Positions 54,267 to 63,544 of a DNA stretch of 64,000 nt are shown here, in pieces. Numbering within the stretch: the stretch's first letter is position 1; every line of letters starts with the position of its first letter. The stretch is from positions 1 through 64,000 of the forward strand of contig NZ_MTSE01000014.1 in the NCBI RefSeq assembly GCF_002154225.1. Direction: 5' to 3'. This DNA is from Hymenobacter crusticola. GTDB taxonomy: Bacteria > Bacteroidota > Bacteroidia > Cytophagales > Hymenobacteraceae. The notes below the pieces were generated by a model that was given only the letters and a program-made list of their open reading frames with translations, was not told where the DNA came from and did not search any database. Position numbers and translations under genes: made by a program.

Positions 54267-56465
54267 TTACCGCACTATCAACTTGGATGTAGCGCCGTCG
54301 GTGGCGCGTAGCATGTACACACCCGCTCCCAATCCAGTGGTTTCAAAATGATCGGCGGCTAGTAACTGCCGTACCGGCCGGCCCAGTAAGTCAGTCAGCG
54401 TGCCAGATACGGGGCGGCTCAGGTGCACCGTTGTGCCTTGTGCCGGATTGGGATACAACGCCAGCGGGGCCGCTGTGCGCGCCGAAGTAGTAGCTAGCAC
54501 CGGCGACTGAATCGCATATACGGCCACCGTGCTGCTGACTTCATTAGCCAAGATTAGCAGGGGCTGCCCCGTCGGACTATTGGCGGCCGCCACAAACACG
54601 ATACCCTCCGGCCCTAGGTCGCCAGTGCCCGCCGTGAGGCTGCGATTATTAACGTAGGATTCTAGTACAGGGCTAGCTGGGTTGTTTATATTAAAGACCA
54701 TCACGCCCCCTATTCGCTCCAGCGAAACGAATGCATACAGGTTGTTGCCGATCTGCCCCGTTGTTACGCCTTCGGGCTCAGGACCTTTGTCGTCGGAGCG
54801 GTTCTTCCGCGTGGGCACCTCGCCGAAGCTGTTGCTGGCGTTGAAAACGGAGCCATACGTAGCATCCGTGGATGTGATGCGCTCCAATAGATTGCCGCTG
54901 TCGTACGTTTCGGCACCACTCGCGGCGTTGTAGATGCTAAAGGAACGACCACCATAGGCATAGATTTCATCAAAATCTCCGTCTCCGTCGGTGTCGCCGG
55001 TTTTGTTGGTCACGTTCAAGCGCCCTAGCACGCTGTTGTTTTTAAGCAGCGCGGCATTGGGGAAAAGCGTGGGGTCGAGCACGTAGCTGTTGCCGCTGAG
55101 CCGTACTTGTTCGCTAAAGGCTGAGTAGTCGCGTGCATCGCCTTCGTTAGCAGTCAGCAGGTAAGGCGTGCCACTGACCTCAAAGGCGGCAATAGCATCG
55201 GGCTGGCGCATGCCTTTGATAGGCCAGTTGGCAATGAGCACGTCGCCGCTCTGGTCGGAGGCATCAATACCGCGCCCTGGCTGGCGCAAGTCGCTGTAAC
55301 CCACCGGACGAATGGCCGTGATTTGCTTAGTGGCGAGGTCCAGCACGGCAATGGCGTTGTTCTCTTGCAAGGTGATGTAGGCCGTGCGCGAATCAGGACT
55401 CACGGCCACATACTCGGGTTCCAAATCCTGCGCTACCGTAGCCGGAGCGGAAGCTAGCCCACCATAAATACGAATTCCTTGGGCCCGCAGCTGCACCGCT
55501 TGGTTGTTGTAGCTCGTAAAGGTGGCCGTCGTCACGTTAGCTTGCGTCAGGCTAGCAACCCCGCCCGTCACATCAACCACCGAGACGCTACCTTCCGGAT
55601 CTACCGTGTAGTCCGCTTTGGGCTCGCCTTCGTTGGCAGTCAGCACATAATTCCCGTTGGGCGAGAAGGTAATCATGTCGGGCATGGCGCCTACAGTTAC
55701 CTGCTTGAGGAACGTGCCGTTTTGGTCAAAGAACACTACGCTGCCGTTGGCCTGCGGATTTGTGTTCTCCAGCGCGCAGGCCACGATGCCATTGCGAACG
55801 GCCACAGAGTTGATCCCGCCATAGGGTTTGATATCAATGGACGCCACTGCCGTAATGGCCGCGGGATTCGTGAAGTTCAAGATGTCGAGTTTCCCCCCCA
55901 CCGAGTTGGCCACGTACAGCCGCTTGGTGCTAGGATCGTAAGCCACAATCTCCGCCGAGTTGATTTGCGTGCTGCCGCTAAAAGGCGTTGCGGTTTGGTA
56001 GCTCTGCAACAGGCTCAGAGTTAGGTTGCGAGCTGGGACCGGCGCGGACGTGTCGTTGTCTTTTATATACACTAGCATTTCAGCGGCGCCGGAAGCTAGG
56101 GTTGCGTTCGTGGGGTTTTGCAGGCGTACCGTGAAGTACTCCGTTTCTTCCACTGTGGCATCATCGAGCACGGGAATGGTCAGCGTTTGCGCAGCAGTAC
56201 TCCCCGCCGGGAACGTGATGGTTTGGGCCGAAGTGAAAGTAAAATCCTGCCCGGCTACTGCCGTGCTGATTCCTTGCACCACGGCTTCTACCGTACTGGC
56301 TGTTGCCCCTGGATTTTGAATGCTAAACGACAAGCTCACCGAGCCAGCATTTTCATTCACAATGGCTGTGGCGGCCGTCCGGCTGATGGTTTGGGCTTGC
56401 GCAGCCCCAACAGTAAGACCTAGCAGCAATAAGGCGCTAGGTAGGCAAGAGTAGTTTTTGGGCAT
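54267..56465 (-). CDS. Secreted choice-of-anchor I / alkaline-phosphatase-like protein with Calx-beta and T9SS tail
   Basis: 732 residues from ATG 56463-56465, signal peptide ending AAQAQ. Residues ~25-130 are a Calx-beta domain (TVEAVVQGISTAVAGQDFTF, DATVEETEYFTVRLQNPT). The main part is a beta-propeller-like choice-of-anchor I region with FSPNGNYVLTANEGEPK, EYVAVSPDSRTAYITLQENN and LLTANEGDARDYS. The C-terminus (LALYPNPAQGTTVHLS onward) is a T9SS type A sorting domain. Surface or secreted; exact enzyme activity uncertain. Confidence 0.85.
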   Translation of the reverse strand: MPKNYSCLPSALLLLGLTVGAAQAQTISRTAATAIVNENAGSVSLSFSIQNPGATASTVEAVVQGISTAVAGQDFTFTSAQTITFPAGSTAAQTLTIPVLDDATVEETEYFTVRLQNPTNATLASGAAEMLVYIKDNDTSAPVPARNLTLSLLQSYQTATPFSGSTQINSAEIVAYDPSTKRLYVANSVGGKLDILNFTNPAAITAVASIDIKPYGGINSVAVRNGIVACALENTNPQANGSVVFFDQNGTFLKQVTVGAMPDMITFSPNGNYVLTANEGEPKADYTVDPEGSVSVVDVTGGVASLTQANVTTATFTSYNNQAVQLRAQGIRIYGGLASAPATVAQDLEPEYVAVSPDSRTAYITLQENNAIAVLDLATKQITAIRPVGYSDLRQPGRGIDASDQSGDVLIANWPIKGMRQPDAIAAFEVSGTPYLLTANEGDARDYSAFSEQVRLSGNSYVLDPTLFPNAALLKNNSVLGRLNVTNKTGDTDGDGDFDEIYAYGGRSFSIYNAASGAETYDSGNLLERITSTDATYGSVFNASNSFGEVPTRKNRSDDKGPEPEGVTTGQIGNNLYAFVSLERIGGVMVFNINNPASPVLESYVNNRSLTAGTGDLGPEGIVFVAAANSPTGQPLLILANEVSSTVAVYAIQSPVLATTSARTAAPLALYPNPAQGTTVHLSRPVSGTLTDLLGRPVRQLLAADHFETTGLGAGVYMLRATDGATSKLIVR

Positions 56466-56589
56466 AAATAGGTGGCTTGGCAACCAGTCACTTAGCGTCG
56501 CAACGAGTTGGGGGTTGAAAGCGCCAAAGCTACCGGCAACCTGTTACCGCAGCATTACCATCGCGTTATAGAATTATGAACGAAGCATC

Positions 56590-57984
56590 TTAGCACACGT
56601 TGCCCGCCAGCAGGTCACGGTACCACCAACCCGAATCTTTTATGGTGCGTTGTTGGGTGTCGTAATCGACGCGCACCAGGCCAAAGCGTGGCTCGTAGCC
56701 TTCGGCCCACTCAAAGTTGTCGGTGAAAGACCACACAAAATACCCTTCCACTGGTATGCCTTCGCGGCGGGCACGCAGTACCTGCCCAATGCAAGCGCGC
56801 AAATACGCTTGCCGGGCATAGTCGGGCACGCGGCCTGCCACAACCTCGTCAGGAAAGGCCGCACCATTCTCGGTAACGAGCAAAGGAGGCGCCGCTGAAT
56901 ACGAGCTAAATTGTTTTAACATATGGTAAATACTCTCTGGATACACCTCCCAACCCATTTGAGTATAAGGCATGCCGCGCGCTTTCGCACCAACCAGCGT
57001 AGCCCATAGCAGAGGCACGTAGGGCGAATGACGTACTACCTCACGCGTGTAATTCTGAACACCTAAAAAATCGAATTTAAAAGGCAGCAATGCTTCGTCG
57101 CCGGGCCGCACGTAGTAGTCCAGCCAATTCAAGATTGGTAAGTCGGCCACGGGATAGCCGAGACCTAGGGCAGGCTCCACGAAAAGGCGGTTGAGCAAGG
57201 CATCGGCCCTGCGAGTGGCGCGTTCGTCGCGAGGCAAGCCAGGGCGCCAGGGCGTTACATACGAGCAGGAATAGGTAGTCCCGATGCTGGCCGTGGCGGG
57301 CAGCGTAGCCCGCAGCGCCCGACCGCCTTCCGCCTGGGCCAGGGCCGCGTGGTGGGTAGCAGCTAGAAAGGAACCTAGCCCACGGCGCCCCGGCGCGTGA
57401 ATACCGAGCATATGCCCGGCGCCAACGAACACCATGGGCTCGTTGAGCACCATCCAGTGTCGCACCCGGTCGCCAAGGCGATTGGCGATTAGCTGCGCAA
57501 ACTCGGTAAACCAGCCCACAATGGCCCGGTTGGTCCAGCCGCCACGCCGCTGCAACGCCAACGGCAGGTCCCAGTGATAAAGCGTTAGCCAGGGAGTAAT
57601 ACCCCGCTCCAGACAGCCATCTACCAGCCGATCGTAAAAGTCGAGTCCTTTCTCATTTACAGTACCCACCCCATCGGGCAAAATGCGCGACCAAGACGTA
57701 GAAAAGCGAAAATCCTTTATACCCATTTGCTTCAACAAGCCCAAATCCTCTTTATACAAATGGTAAAAATCACATGTTATGTCAGCGTTTTCTCTGTGCT
57801 TGATAGTCCGGCGTCTTCGCACGAAAGCATCCCAAATGCTAGGTCCCTTCCCATCGAGGTTCCAGGCTCCTTCTATCTGGTAAGCCGCCGTCGAGGTGCC
57901 CCAGTGAAAATCAGGACCAAAGTCGGCGCGGGTGTAAGTGGCAGGTGTGCTAGGCGGAAAGAACGCCGCAGGTAATGGAGTCAT
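56590..57984 (-). CDS. Glycoside hydrolase family 1 beta-glucosidase
   Basis: 464 residues from ATG 57982-57984 (an in-frame GTG is five codons earlier). GH1 features: FHWGTSTAAYQIEGAWN, acid/base Glu in VLNEPMVFV, nucleophile Glu in LLVTENGAAF and FVWSFTDNFEWAEGY. Cytoplasmic, without signal peptide. Hydrolyses beta-glucosides or related disaccharides. Confidence 0.93.
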   Translation of the reverse strand: MTPLPAAFFPPSTPATYTRADFGPDFHWGTSTAAYQIEGAWNLDGKGPSIWDAFVRRRRTIKHRENADITCDFYHLYKEDLGLLKQMGIKDFRFSTSWSRILPDGVGTVNEKGLDFYDRLVDGCLERGITPWLTLYHWDLPLALQRRGGWTNRAIVGWFTEFAQLIANRLGDRVRHWMVLNEPMVFVGAGHMLGIHAPGRRGLGSFLAATHHAALAQAEGGRALRATLPATASIGTTYSCSYVTPWRPGLPRDERATRRADALLNRLFVEPALGLGYPVADLPILNWLDYYVRPGDEALLPFKFDFLGVQNYTREVVRHSPYVPLLWATLVGAKARGMPYTQMGWEVYPESIYHMLKQFSSYSAAPPLLVTENGAAFPDEVVAGRVPDYARQAYLRACIGQVLRARREGIPVEGYFVWSFTDNFEWAEGYEPRFGLVRVDYDTQQRTIKDSGWWYRDLLAGNVC

Positions 57985-58136
57985 TGAAGAAAACTTCACG
58001 GAAGCTAGCCAGGCTAGGTCTTACGCTATTAGTATTACAGGAAGGCGTGAGCTAGATCAATGCTTGCTTTATTATTTGGTGCTGCCGCGGGTTACCCCAC
58101 TACGTGTTTGCCGTTATAACGAAGGCGAGCTTTCAA

Positions 58137-59165
58137 TTACGACAGCAAAGAGGTTGGGCGCACACCCGCCGGGAGTTGCTCAAGCAGGAGCTTGTTCACA
58201 ACCTGGGCGGTTTCGTCGGGGTAATCTACCGGGATAGCCCGGCCGTTTTGTAGCCAGTGGTCGAGGGTAGCGAGATGCTTATCTTTTAAATTGTTCACGA
58301 CCGGCACACCCAGATGAGCTAGTGCCGCCGCGTTGCATGTCTGCTCATATTGGTTTTTCATGGGGATGACGAAAAGCTTTTTACGCAGAAACAGCGCTTC
58401 TGCGGGCGTTTCGAACCCCGCGCCGCAGAGTACGCCAGCGCTACGCGCTAGGCTATCAGTGAAGGCCGACCCGCTCACCGGCCGCACGCGTACGTTGCCG
58501 TGCTCCGACTCTTTTTGGCTATGCTTGCTAAACACTTCCCAGCGCGTAGTTCGACTTAGGTAGCGCAGGCGTTTTACCAACGTTTCTTCATCGAAGGCGG
58601 GCAGGTAAACGGTGTAATGACCCTCGTTCTGCGGAGTCAGCGCCCGCACTTGCTGCCGGATAACGGGGGTGTGCATGCCGGGCTCGTAGCGCGCAAAGTG
58701 AAATCCATAGTGTGCCGTTGCCGGTGCATAGTGCCGCAATACAGCTCGGCCAACGGCATCGTCGGTATGGGGGCGCGGGGCGTATTCGCTCAGCACGGCA
58801 CTTTGGTGGCTGAGAGCGACGCACGGCACCTGCCGCAAACGGCACGCCCAGGCCGACACAGGCTCAAAGTCACTGATAACCAAGTCGTAGTTCTCGACAG
58901 GCAGCTGGCGCATCTCGCGCACAAAAGCGGCTGAGTTAAGTTGCCAGAACGTCTTCACGAAGTTGATGCCGCCCTTCTTCCCGAAGATAAAGCCGAGGCC
59001 GTGGCAGTGGTAGCGCACCGGAAATGGCAACGTGAGGTCGGCGGGCGGTCCGCTTATCAACACGTCTAACTGGCTGACACGTTGTTGTAACAGAGGTACT
59101 ATATCCAGGGCACGGCTCAGGTGACCGTTGCCGGTACCTTGGATGGCATAAAGAACTCGGGGCAT
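58137..59165 (-). CDS. GT28/MGT-like glycosyltransferase
   Basis: 342 residues. GT-B fold pointers: VLYAIQGTGNGHLSRAL at the start, SHQSAVLSEYAPRPH, and the nucleotide-sugar site GVLCGAGFETPAEALFLRKK with PMKNQYEQTCNAA. Related Bacteroidota genes sit beside LpxH-like phosphoesterases as here, and are thought to make glycolipids, although the acceptor is unknown. Stop lies near the LpxH-like gene on the same strand. Confidence 0.82.
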   Translation of the reverse strand: MPRVLYAIQGTGNGHLSRALDIVPLLQQRVSQLDVLISGPPADLTLPFPVRYHCHGLGFIFGKKGGINFVKTFWQLNSAAFVREMRQLPVENYDLVISDFEPVSAWACRLRQVPCVALSHQSAVLSEYAPRPHTDDAVGRAVLRHYAPATAHYGFHFARYEPGMHTPVIRQQVRALTPQNEGHYTVYLPAFDEETLVKRLRYLSRTTRWEVFSKHSQKESEHGNVRVRPVSGSAFTDSLARSAGVLCGAGFETPAEALFLRKKLFVIPMKNQYEQTCNAAALAHLGVPVVNNLKDKHLATLDHWLQNGRAIPVDYPDETAQVVNKLLLEQLPAGVRPTSLLS

Positions 59166-59237
59166 TCGAAAGATTTTCTGGTGATGACTGTACTCCTAGC
59201 TGCTGTTGCACACAGGCCGAGGCCCAATAGCAGGCTG

Positions 59238-60122
59238 CTAGTTTTTTACTTCTTCTTTCCCTGCTGGTTTTTGACCTAGCTTAAACTCCGCCAGCAAGTT
59301 GGCTAGCAGCGTTGCGTCGGCCGTATCGGGCTCTTCTGGTTCAATGGGCTGCTGCATGCGCGGATCGAGAGCGTAGCGATAGAGTTGCCAGCCAGTAGCT
59401 GTGGTGTATTCTAGCGCGGTCAGATTCTCAACCCAATCACCCGAATTTAAATAGGTTACCTCACCCTGCGGCGTTAAAACAACCTTTATTTCGGGCTGGT
59501 GAATATGGCCGCAGGCCACGTAGCGGTAACCTTCTTCGGCAGCAATGCCGGCCGCCGTTTGCTCAAAATCGCTGATGAGGCTTACGGCACCCTTCACCCG
59601 ATCCTTCACCGCTTTCGACAGCGCCACGCGCGGCCGACCTAGCTTCTGGAGCCCGAAGTTGACTAAGCGGTTCAGCAGGATGAGCAGGTCGTAGCCTTGG
59701 GCACCGAGTTTGGCCAGCCAGCGTGAGTGGCGCATGGTCACATCGAACACATCCCCGTGAAAAAACCAGGCTTTGCCGTCGGGTAGGTCTAACACTAGTT
59801 TGTTGGCAATGGTTAAAGCCCCAAGCCGAGTGCCGGCAAACTTGCGCAGCAGTTCGTCGTGGTTGCCGGTTAGGTAATGGATGCGCGTGCCCTTGGTCAG
59901 CAGCCCCACCACATGCCGCACCACTCGCATGTGGGCCGGTGGCCAGTAGCTTTTGCTGAACTGCCAAATATCGACGATGTCGCCATTGAGGACCAGCACT
60001 TTAGGCTTGATACTCTTTAAATAACGGAGCAGCTCCGGCGCGTGGCAGCCGTAGGTACCTAGGTGCACGTCGGAGATAACCGCTACTTCCACACGGCGGC
60101 GCTTCGGCACTTTCACCGTCAT
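59238..60122 (-). CDS. UDP-2,3-diacylglucosamine diphosphatase-like metallophosphoesterase
   Basis: 294 residues from ATG 60120-60122 (MTVKVPKRRR). Calcineurin-like motifs: VISDVHLG, LNGDIVDIW, TGNHDELLR, WFFHGDVFD and CGHIHQPEI. The LpxH-like form found in Bacteroidota, which may hydrolyse UDP-diacylglucosamine or another pyrophosphate-containing lipid. The start overlaps the preceding small ORF as ATGA, which supports it over the in-frame GTG upstream. Confidence 0.85.
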   Translation of the reverse strand: MTVKVPKRRRVEVAVISDVHLGTYGCHAPELLRYLKSIKPKVLVLNGDIVDIWQFSKSYWPPAHMRVVRHVVGLLTKGTRIHYLTGNHDELLRKFAGTRLGALTIANKLVLDLPDGKAWFFHGDVFDVTMRHSRWLAKLGAQGYDLLILLNRLVNFGLQKLGRPRVALSKAVKDRVKGAVSLISDFEQTAAGIAAEEGYRYVACGHIHQPEIKVVLTPQGEVTYLNSGDWVENLTALEYTTATGWQLYRYALDPRMQQPIEPEEPDTADATLLANLLAEFKLGQKPAGKEEVKN

Positions 60123-60331
60123 CCCGTTACTGGGCTCGACCACAACCGGGGCTGCGGCTGGATACGGCGGGTGCGGGGGGATGAGTGTAGTTCCTCGCTG
60201 GCCCGAAAAGGCGACTGTAGGGCTGCAGCCGAGTGCAGCAGATAGGCTAGCACGAGGGCGAATTGGAACAGCGCGTAAGCTAGCCAGTGCACTAGGCTAC
60301 GCAGAAGCGGCATCATGTTCGGATCATGCAT
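60119..60331 (-). CDS. Small membrane protein overlapping the LpxH-like gene
   Basis: 70 residues with one hydrophobic segment (LVHWLAYALFQFALVLAYLL) and a Pro/Arg-rich tail. Its TGA overlaps the next ATG in the order ATGA, a coupling arrangement that argues for a real gene. Start at 60331 or the internal ATG at 60313. Not recognised; short and proline-rich, so a chance frame is possible. Confidence 0.4.
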   Translation of the reverse strand: MHDPNMMPLLRSLVHWLAYALFQFALVLAYLLHSAAALQSPFRASEELHSSPRTRRIQPQPRLWSSPVTG

Positions 60332-60545
60332 CGGGTTCGGCCTAAATGGTTCTAGACAAATATCTAACCCTACTGTGACTCAGCTATTATGCCTAGGTTA
60401 CCCTTACGTCACCTTTGGCTATGGCGCTGCTACTGGCTACGGCATTCGTTCCGGGCCCGATTTTAGCTAAGCGGCTGTTTATCGGCTTTGTCCAACTTTA
60501 ATTCCTTCCTAGGCCATACGACAGCAATCGTATCCTTCTTATTTC

Positions 60546-61109
60546 ATGAAACAACCTCTCCTCTTCCTGGCGCTGTTTACTTCCTTAACAGCCGCTGCGC
60601 AAGCTCCCACCCCTCTTCCCGGTACCCCTCGCAAACGCTACTTGCGTCCTCAAAAAGATAAAGACTGCGCCTACGTGCAGAACGTCACCAAGAACACCGA
60701 CGAAGATTCCGATCAGAACGGTACGCTTACGCGCCTAGCTTATCGCCCCTATGCGGAACTGCTCACCGAAATTGATGCACTGCGCAAAATGAACAATTGG
60801 GCCGATACCACCTACCAGCGTCGCTTCAGCGCGCTGCCGCCTGGTGGGGTGCTCGTCGTGACCATGTACCGGCAGGGTGCCAAAAATGCCGACCCTTCGG
60901 CGCTTACGGTACTGGGCAAGGACGAAGCAGGCAAGGAGCTATTCAACCAAACGCTCGCGGCTGGCAATGGCCGCTTTTGGAACCGTGATCAATACATGAG
61001 TCAGCGTATTATTCCATTTGTTAAAACAGAGCAGGTACAGCCCGTTGCCGTCACAATTACAGATTCGAAGCTGAAGCAAAACTTTGAATATGTAGTTAAT
61101 CCTCAATAA
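60546..61109 (+). CDS. Exported hypothetical protein
   Basis: 187 residues with signal peptide (QPLLFLALFTSLTAAAQA). A polar, charged region with YLRPQKDKDCAYVQN and a C-terminal VQPVAVTITDSKLKQNFEYVV beta-rich end. Family not recognised; lone gene on this strand, converging with the NUDIX gene across a long inverted repeat. Confidence 0.6.
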   Translation: MKQPLLFLALFTSLTAAAQAPTPLPGTPRKRYLRPQKDKDCAYVQNVTKNTDEDSDQNGTLTRLAYRPYAELLTEIDALRKMNNWADTTYQRRFSALPPGGVLVVTMYRQGAKNADPSALTVLGKDEAGKELFNQTLAAGNGRFWNRDQYMSQRIIPFVKTEQVQPVAVTITDSKLKQNFEYVVNPQ

Positions 61110-61126
61110 TTTACAAATTCATATAG

Positions 61127-61187
61127 ATTTGGATTAACAAAGAATAAGCTGTTCTCGATAAACAGCTTATTCTTTGTTAACCCAAAT
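61127..61187. terminator. 27-bp inverted repeat between convergent genes
   Basis: Arms 61127-61153 and 61161-61187 complement with one mismatch (the inner 20 bp are perfect), loop CTCGATA. Lies 17 bp after the upstream stop and 12 bp from the end of the opposing NUDIX gene. Confidence 0.7.
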
Positions 61188-61198
61188 GCAACAAGCAG

Positions 61199-61723
61199 TT
61201 ATTTCTGGTTTTTACGCAGCTGTAGCCACTGCACAGCAATGAGCGTTTTAGCATCTTTAAACTCCGCACGAGTTAGCTCGTCCTGAGTAAAGGCGACCAC
61301 CTTGATGTTTTCGTCTTCATCGGCGGCCCCTCCGCCTTCGCTGGTTTTTTGGCTTACTTCCGCATAATAAAGCTGAATGTGTTCGGCGCTAGCACCTGGC
61401 GACGGATAAAACCCAGCGATTGGCTCTAGGAGGTCGACGGCATAGCCTAGCTCCTCCTCTATTTCGCGACGAATTGCGTCATCAGAGCTTTCTCCCTCCT
61501 TATCGAGCATACCTGCTGCCACCTCCAGTATCTCCGATTCCGCCCCAACGCGGTACTGCCGCGCAAATAAGTAACGCTGCTGCAAAGTGTCATAAACTAG
61601 GGCCGCCACAGCGTGTCCAGGCTCGAAACGCTCGCGCTTAAGTTCCTTACCGTCAGCATCAACCGTAAGTTCAGCAAGTTTATAATGGCCGTTATGAAGG
61701 ATTTTGCGGTCCTTGATGTTCAT
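61199..61723 (-). CDS. NUDIX hydrolase (ADP-ribose pyrophosphatase-like)
   Basis: 174 residues from ATG 61721-61723 (MNIKDRKILHNGHYKL). The Nudix box is EVAAGMLDKEGESSD followed by DAIRREIEEELGYAV; one extra residue separates the first Gly and the Glu compared with the canonical Gx5E spacing. AEHIQLYYAEVS and the upstream LFARQYRVG fit ADP-ribose-type enzymes. Cytoplasmic housekeeping pyrophosphatase; substrate inferred. Confidence 0.88.
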   Translation of the reverse strand: MNIKDRKILHNGHYKLAELTVDADGKELKRERFEPGHAVAALVYDTLQQRYLFARQYRVGAESEILEVAAGMLDKEGESSDDAIRREIEEELGYAVDLLEPIAGFYPSPGASAEHIQLYYAEVSQKTSEGGGAADEDENIKVVAFTQDELTRAEFKDAKTLIAVQWLQLRKNQK

Positions 61724-61820
61724 AGGTCGAAGAATGGTGTTATTCGTTATTATCTCGCAATAAACCGGCATCTTGCACGGCATTTTGTTTGACTATACGT
61801 TTTCTCGCTCGCATTTGCTC

Positions 61821-61917
61821 ACGCTTTTTCCTTCTTCAGGAGCGTTTTTTCTTTTTTTTGACTGGATCAGTGAGCCAGTCACGCAGCTGCAGCCGCTGTT
61901 TGGCTGCCTTTTTATTT
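61821..61917 (+). promoter_or_regulatory. Helicase leader with terminator-like hairpins (candidate attenuator)
   Basis: The helicase leader contains a weak stem ACGCT/AGCGT (61821-61845) ending in a long T-run to 61859, then TGACTGG/CCAGTCA (61859-61881), then GCAGCC/GGCTGC (61889-61907) followed by CTTTTTATTTT up to the ATG. The divergent NUDIX gene starts nearby, so no upstream gene on this strand needs a terminator here. A possible promoter is TTG 61773-61775 with near-consensus TACGTTTT at 61796-61803. Confidence 0.5.
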
Positions 61918-61921
61918 TCTA

Positions 61922-63331
61922 ATGTCTTTCGACGAACTCAATCTTATTGATCCTATTCTTCGGGCTTTGCACGAGGAGGGATACACTTCCCCCACACCCA
62001 TTCAGCAGCAAGCAATTCCGCACGTCCTAGAAGGCCATGACTTGCTAGGGGTTGCTCAAACGGGTACGGGCAAGACGGCCGCCTTCACGGTGCCAATCTT
62101 GCAGGTTCTTAGCCAACGTTCTAAGCTCCAACACCAGCCCGCCGGTCGTATTCGTTGCCTCGTGCTTACGCCAACCCGTGAGCTAGCTATTCAGATTGGG
62201 GAGAGCTTCACCGCCTATGGTCGTCACCTAGGGCTGCGTCACACAGTTATTTTCGGTGGCGTGGGCCAGTTGCCCCAAACCAACGCCCTGAAGCGCGGCG
62301 TCGATGTGCTCATCGCTACGCCCGGCCGCTTACTCGACCTCATGAACCAAGGTTTCGTTGACCTGCGTCATCTCGAAGTGTTTGTGCTGGATGAGGCCGA
62401 CCGCATGCTGGACATGGGCTTCATTCATGATATCAAGCGCATCTTACCGAAACTGCCTGTCAAGCGTCAGACCCTGTTCTTCTCGGCTACTATGCCGGCT
62501 CAGATTCAGCAGCTAGCTGATTCCATCCTGCGCCCTAACCCGGTGAAGGTGGCCGTGACGCCTGTGTCGAGCACCGCCGATACGGTGAAACAAGCTGTGT
62601 ACTTGGTCGACAAGAATGATAAGCCTGCACTCTTAGAGCATATTCTGGCCGACAAGAATATCCGCCGTGTGCTGGTATTCGCGCGCACCAAGCACGGTGC
62701 CGACCGCGTGGTAAAGACCCTAGCCAAGGCCAACATCCCCGCCGAAGCGATCCACGGCAATAAGTCGCAGAATCACCGGCAGCGGGCGCTGTCCAACTTT
62801 AAAGCGGGCAACACCCGCGTGCTCGTTGCAACCGACATCGCCGCTCGTGGTATCGACGTGGAGGAACTCACCCACGTTGTGAACTACGAACTACCCAACG
62901 AACCTGAAACCTACGTGCACCGCATTGGGCGCACTGGGCGGGCAGGGGCTTCAGGCATTGCGCTTTCCTTCTGCGAAGATGAGGAGCGTGCTTACCTGCA
63001 GGACATTCAAAAGCTCATTCGCCGACAGATCGATGTTGTAGCCGACCATCCTTACACCACGAACGCTGTAGCGCCTGTTCTTCTCGGCGGTGGGCCGATT
63101 CAGCGCCCGAAAGGACCAGCTGGTCGGCCTGCTCGGCCAGGCCGCGAACCGCGGGCACCTCGTGCTGCCACCGATTCATCGAGCCGCTCCAGTCAGCCCG
63201 CTCCTCGTACCGGGGGAGGCCAGCGCTCAGAGCGAGCCACCTCTGCCCGCTCAGCAGGACCAAGCACACAAGATAATGGCAATGGGCAGAGCCGCCGGCG
63301 TTACCGGGGCAACCGCAGCAATGAGCGCTAG
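61922..63331 (+). CDS. DEAD-box RNA helicase (RhlE-like)
   Basis: 469 residues with all helicase motifs: Q motif TSPTPIQQQAIP, I AQTGTGKTAAF, Ia PTRELAIQ, Ib TPGRLLDL, II VLDEADRMLDMG, III FSATMP, V ATDIAARGIDVEE and VI HRIGRTGRAG. The last ~90 residues are basic, Arg/Pro/Ser-rich and low-complexity, an RNA-binding tail. It unwinds RNA in ribosome assembly or decay. Its leader has candidate attenuator hairpins, and a strong terminator follows. Confidence 0.95.
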   Translation: MSFDELNLIDPILRALHEEGYTSPTPIQQQAIPHVLEGHDLLGVAQTGTGKTAAFTVPILQVLSQRSKLQHQPAGRIRCLVLTPTRELAIQIGESFTAYGRHLGLRHTVIFGGVGQLPQTNALKRGVDVLIATPGRLLDLMNQGFVDLRHLEVFVLDEADRMLDMGFIHDIKRILPKLPVKRQTLFFSATMPAQIQQLADSILRPNPVKVAVTPVSSTADTVKQAVYLVDKNDKPALLEHILADKNIRRVLVFARTKHGADRVVKTLAKANIPAEAIHGNKSQNHRQRALSNFKAGNTRVLVATDIAARGIDVEELTHVVNYELPNEPETYVHRIGRTGRAGASGIALSFCEDEERAYLQDIQKLIRRQIDVVADHPYTTNAVAPVLLGGGPIQRPKGPAGRPARPGREPRAPRAATDSSSRSSQPAPRTGGGQRSERATSARSAGPSTQDNGNGQSRRRYRGNRSNER

Positions 63332-63376
63332 ATAAGTTAGGTTTAACGATCATTCCCGTTGCCAAGCAACTCTATC

Positions 63377-63411
63377 AACCGTCTGGCGCCGCGTGCGCCA
63401 GACGGTTTTTT
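63377..63411 (+). terminator. Intrinsic terminator of the helicase gene
   Basis: AACCGTCTGGCGC (63377-63389) and its complement 63395-63407, 5-nt loop and T-run to 63411. Confidence 0.9.
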
Positions 63412-63544
63412 GTTGTGAAGGCCGGCCCTTACTTAGCTTCTTGATAGACCTTGCGGATTATTAGAAACAAATTTTGGCTAGCCTCACTTATAAAGACGAA
63501 TGTTGTTTTAATTAGCTGATGCTAATCTTTTAACACCCCTTGTT

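Noticed and set aside
55479..56024. Antisense frame in the choice-of-anchor I gene
   Set aside because: Arg/His-rich shadow, no start context or motif.
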